Shown one piece after another: positions 60,762 to 64,000 of a stretch of DNA of 64,000 bases (the stretch's first letter is position 1; every line of letters starts with the position of its first letter). The notes under the pieces are model-generated. The model saw only the letters and a list, made by a program, of their open reading frames with translations, searched no databases and was not told where the DNA came from. Origin of the DNA: Homarus americanus (Eukaryota > Arthropoda > Malacostraca > Decapoda > Nephropidae); NCBI RefSeq assembly GCF_018991925.1, contig NW_024727857.1, positions 650,001 through 714,000 of the forward strand, in the 5' to 3' direction. A program made the position numbers and the translations under genes.

Positions 60762-60884
60762 ATGGGCGACGTAAATAGATACGGCGCAAACACAGAAAAT
60801 GGAGGACCTCGGGATACAAAGGGGGAACTATTACAAAGTTGCGGGTCAAGGACGACTTCTCCTTCGCCCAGATTACAGAGCTAA
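60762..60884 (+). pseudogene. Possible fragment of a LINE endonuclease (very weak)
   Basis: After a C/T-rich tract, a 40-codon frame starts QLI-MGDVNRYGANTENGG. The GDxN core resembles the GDFN motif of the endonuclease/exonuclease/phosphatase fold in non-LTR retrotransposons, with Asn-Glu-Asn-Gly following as in some of them. No other catalytic motif is present, so this is a fragment or coincidence. Confidence 0.15.
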
Positions 60885-60904
60885 TTTGTCAGTCGATTGT
60901 GGGA

Positions 60905-60907
<3 letters not shown>

Positions 60908-60948
<41 letters not shown>
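60908..60948. repeat. (GA)20 microsatellite
   Basis: GA run followed by G/A-rich sequence to about 61100. Confidence 0.96.
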
Positions 60949-60951
<3 letters not shown>

Positions 60952-61200
60952 ATGTAAATGAGAGACAATGAGAAAGACACAAAGAGAAAGAAAGTATATG
61001 AGAGAAAAAGATGGAAAGAAGGAGAGAGAGGGAAAGAACGGCAAGAGAGAGGGAAAGAAGGAGAGAGAGGGGGTAAAGGGTGAGAGAGAGAGAGAGAGAG
61101 ATTCCTACAGATGCCAGCATGTTGATCCTATCTCGCCCGGGTCCTCCCCTCCACGATACTAATGACCAACAAGCAATTAGTGTCTTGTTTACATTGAGCG

Positions 61201-61223
61201 AGGTCAGCAGGGGTCAGGGGTCA
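61201..61223 (+). promoter_or_regulatory. Composite nuclear-receptor half-sites (DR4 plus DR1)
   Basis: AGGTCA-GCAG-GGGTCA-G-GGGTCA places three half-sites in tandem with spacers of four and one. Spacing fits receptor-dimer binding, but no neighbouring gene or promoter supports function. Confidence 0.25.
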
Positions 61224-61255
61224 CCGCTCTATCCTGGTAATTACTTCCTGCCGAG

Positions 61256-61256
<1 letters not shown>

Positions 61257-61299
<43 letters not shown>
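61257..61299. repeat. (CT)21 microsatellite
   Basis: Perfect CT run. Confidence 0.97.
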
Positions 61300-61302
<3 letters not shown>

Positions 61303-62309
61303 TTAGAATTTATAACGTAACTACATTCCGTATGAGAGAAGAGAGAGAGATAGAGAGAAAAGGATATTAAAAGAGACAGATAATTGAATCGTCTCTCCTT
61401 CCTACACCATCAGCTTGACTAAAATTTTCAAGGAATTTGTCAATTGATTTTCTACTTGATCAGAATGTCACCAGGACAATGGTTTCATTCCACTGCACAA
61501 CGTCAGACCTTCACCACCACCACCACGTGCCTTTGTTTACATTCGATCAGCTGTAAGCCTCCTGTGTGGTGTTTGTGTGTAAACTCAGCTGATGGCAAAC
61601 TTCGATGGATTTTGTTCCTTTTGCCAAAGGATTAAATGTGTCTGTTTACCATCGCCCAGGATGCAGATTATTGAAGGCTCTTACGATATTTTCTTGCTTC
61701 AGATACCGGATAGGAAAATTTTGTCTCATCCTGGCTGATTCTTTGTACAAAATGATGGAAGTTGCTGAAGTGAGCGAGCAGGAGGCGTTTTCACTCGTAT
61801 AAAATGAAAAATCTACTTTAGGAATCTTTGAAACCGGTACAAGATAGTCTACAGTTGTGTTATAATAATTTTAACTTGCGATGTGAATGTTATAAATATG
61901 TGATTGTTTATTACGTGTTTACGATGATGTGAGGTAGTAATGTGCTTTGATTATTGTGGTGTTTCTGTACGACTGTGATTTTTCGGATTCTCTTCTACTG
62001 TATTTGTAGCATTTCTTGTATCTGTACCTGTAATCGTATTTTTACCTGTACTTATCTCTGTATCGATAAATATATATTTTTGTCTGCAGGAACACGGAAT
62101 AAATTCATACAGGTATAGAGCAGCCGAGGTGGCCTGTTTACATGAACCCATCTTAAGAAAGGCAAAACAAAACAGTATGTTACCCTCCTCCTCCCTCCTA
62201 CTTCACCAAAGAAAAAAGGTTCAAGGGGTAGTCTGTCCATAACAACAACAACACGAATTACATTAAAATGTTATTGAAGTAAATAGGAAAGAACAAGAGT
62301 GCCCTCCTG
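61300..62309. other. Unique sequence, no gene called
   Basis: Two short frames (61444-61635 and 61605-61802, +) have mixed composition but no recognised domain. No repeats of note. Confidence 0.45.
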
Positions 62310-62326
62310 CCCCCCCCCCCCCCCCC
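62310..62326. repeat. Poly-C run
   Basis: About 17 consecutive C. Confidence 0.95.
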
Positions 62327-62800
62327 ACCCCTTTACCCCTCAGCTTAGTGAGAGAGTGAGAGGGGATGGTGTTGCGTTCCCAAGAGTAATTGGGTGAAAG
62401 CTTGACCACTTTACTCAAGTCCTCCTTCTCCCTTCCCCTCCTCCTCTTCAAACCACCTGGTGACCTCTGTTTCACCTCTGACATTTTCTTATACTTGGAG
62501 GAAGAAAATAGAGGTTTGAGAACGCGAGAGAAATAGTGACAAACGTAGACGTAATGAATCGAATAAAAGGTCAGAGAGAGATGAAAAATTATGAAAATAA
62601 ATAAATTTCGGAGACAATCTATGTAACAAAAGCGTCAAATCGAGACAATACCAGAGAGAAACAGAAGAAAGAGAGAACGCGACAAAGAGATAGTAAATAA
62701 ACACAACACGCTAAGAGACATTTCCAAATGCTTAATCTCCCCACACCACAACAAGACAGCATCACCTAAAAACCCCGAACTCGCTTAACTCCTACTAAAG

Positions 62801-62801
<1 letters not shown>

Positions 62802-62874
<73 letters not shown>
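62802..62874. repeat. (CA)36 microsatellite
   Basis: Perfect CA run. Confidence 0.97.
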
Positions 62875-62878
<4 letters not shown>

Positions 62879-64000
62879 CTAACGGAGGAGAAAAATAAAC
62901 TTACCCGCCACAAACAAACTCACACACAAAAGTCAACAACCGCTTATGTACTGAGACCAGAGAGCAAGCACAAGTTTTATATACTGTTGAACTGACCAGA
63001 ATGACGTCCTCTACAGCTTAACTTGCTTAACGAGTCAGATAAACGAAGGATGAGTGACGTAATCCCTGTTAGTGACGAGTTTGATATCCTATATCCTGTT
63101 GCCTCTGTAAAAACAATGGTTGGGGGGGGGATGGTTTTTGCCTCTGAATCCTGATAAACCTAGAATGTGGTTCAATTTGACCATAAACAACTAATTTGTT
63201 TCTTAATACCAATCTAGATTAACTTGACTATTTATACCAATCACATATCCTTCTAAGGGCTTATGTCGTATCCCTCTTACCTTTGTTTTTCTTTCAAAGG
63301 ATAAAGTCACATGTTCTGAAACTCTCTGAATTCCACTGTGGTTAATCTCGAACACAAACGAGTGATTAAAAGTTTTTCGAAAGCTCTCTATTTATTTTTT
63401 ATGAGGCTTATCTGTGCCCGAAGGATTACCGCTTATAAATGTAAATCTTGGAGTGTGTTTTTAAAGATCTTGTCTCACACCAGAATGTATGAGGGTGAGG
63501 TGGTGGTGGTGAAGGGAGGATGATGTTTATATATGTATTCTGCTAATCATGAATGAAAGAGGAAATATACGAGGAAAAAGCAGACATATAAAACACACAT
63601 ACACATATACACGCCTACATACACACACACATACACATATACACAGACATGCATATCAAAAAAGAAAAAAAAGAATATGGAGAAACAGAGAAAAATCAAT
63701 GTATCTCATTAACTAAGCACTTTAAATTTGTGTTTAAAGTTACAGCATTCAAAAAACCATTAAGCAATTAGAAACTTTATTAAAAAAACGTATTAAGTGT
63801 GTTTGGCTCTGTGTTCACTCCCACACGCTCAGGTAGGCAACGTAAGGGAGCGATCGAGTAAGTGAAGCGTGGGTAGTGTTGACCGTAGAGTTTTGTGGGT
63901 GCCACGTACCTCTACCGAGGTCTCTCAAGAACGGATGATTTTGCAAGTCGTTTTGAAGTCCTTCTTATCACGATTCTTATATTTTTTGTATTCTCTTTAG
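62875..64000. other. Mostly unique sequence to the window end
   Basis: A CATACACATATACAC repeat at 63595-63648 and a G8 run near 63122. No gene recognised. Confidence 0.5.

Noticed and set aside
61605..61802. 65-codon mixed-composition frame on plus
   Set aside because: Starts from a non-ATG codon and overlaps another frame; no homology recognised.

Overview
No confident protein-coding gene, tRNA, rRNA or operon is visible in this window. It looks like eukaryotic nuclear DNA from an arthropod, most likely a decapod crustacean such as a crab; that assignment is inference. The evidence is an exceptional load of dinucleotide microsatellites, many non-identical minisatellites, and several islands of the arthropod telomere-type pentamer TTAGG/CCTAA. 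Four tRNA-like (SINE-type) sequences, one foldback MITE and apparent GT-AG splice signals in AT-rich DNA also point this way. Nearly all long open frames are translations of tandem repeats, often open on both strands, and are not annotated as genes.

Layout. 0-7 kb: AGTC-rich start, (GT)n arrays, a 17-bp minisatellite with strict higher-order structure (3004-3258), a CCACCN tract, a GA/GA/TCC triplex-prone cluster, and a 219-bp (AC)n. 7-15 kb: a 20-bp array, a clean 184-bp Tc1/mariner-type MITE (7896-8079), two tRNA-like elements, a TTAGG island, a 22-copy 30-bp array, and a 94-codon frame behind a strong splice acceptor (12338-12622). 15.5-17.7 kb: the longest nearly repeat-free AT-rich stretch. 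18-21 kb: an E-box minisatellite, a retroposon-like tail (UUCG hairpin, AATAAA, (TTA)34) and a GGCT array. 22-31 kb: the least repetitive part and the best place for a gene. Candidate exons at 25381-25435 and 27450-27500, possibly with 22139-22168 and 30399-30439, have GT-AG edges and compatible phases, giving a short Cys-containing peptide followed by a Thr/Pro-rich stretch. 31.9-42.8 kb: minisatellites whose units contain textbook transcription-factor sites (inverted CCAAT, ARE/AP-1, nuclear-receptor DR1, palindromic CRE), CCTAA islands, (TA)n and (TTA)n tracts. 43-64 kb: long (AC)n and (TC)n/(GA)n arrays, G-rich tracts, a second CCAAT array, a CCCTA island, an inverted CCTAA/TTAGG palindrome, a 26-copy 19-mer array and a long purine-rich tract.

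Interpretation. The window is probably intronic or intergenic DNA shaped by slippage, local duplication and retroposon insertion. The most unusual feature is the recurrence of unrelated minisatellites, each repeating a different known regulator-binding motif (E-box, CCAAT twice, ARE, DR1, CRE). Whether they bind anything, or merely reflect the many motifs available to match, cannot be decided from sequence alone.
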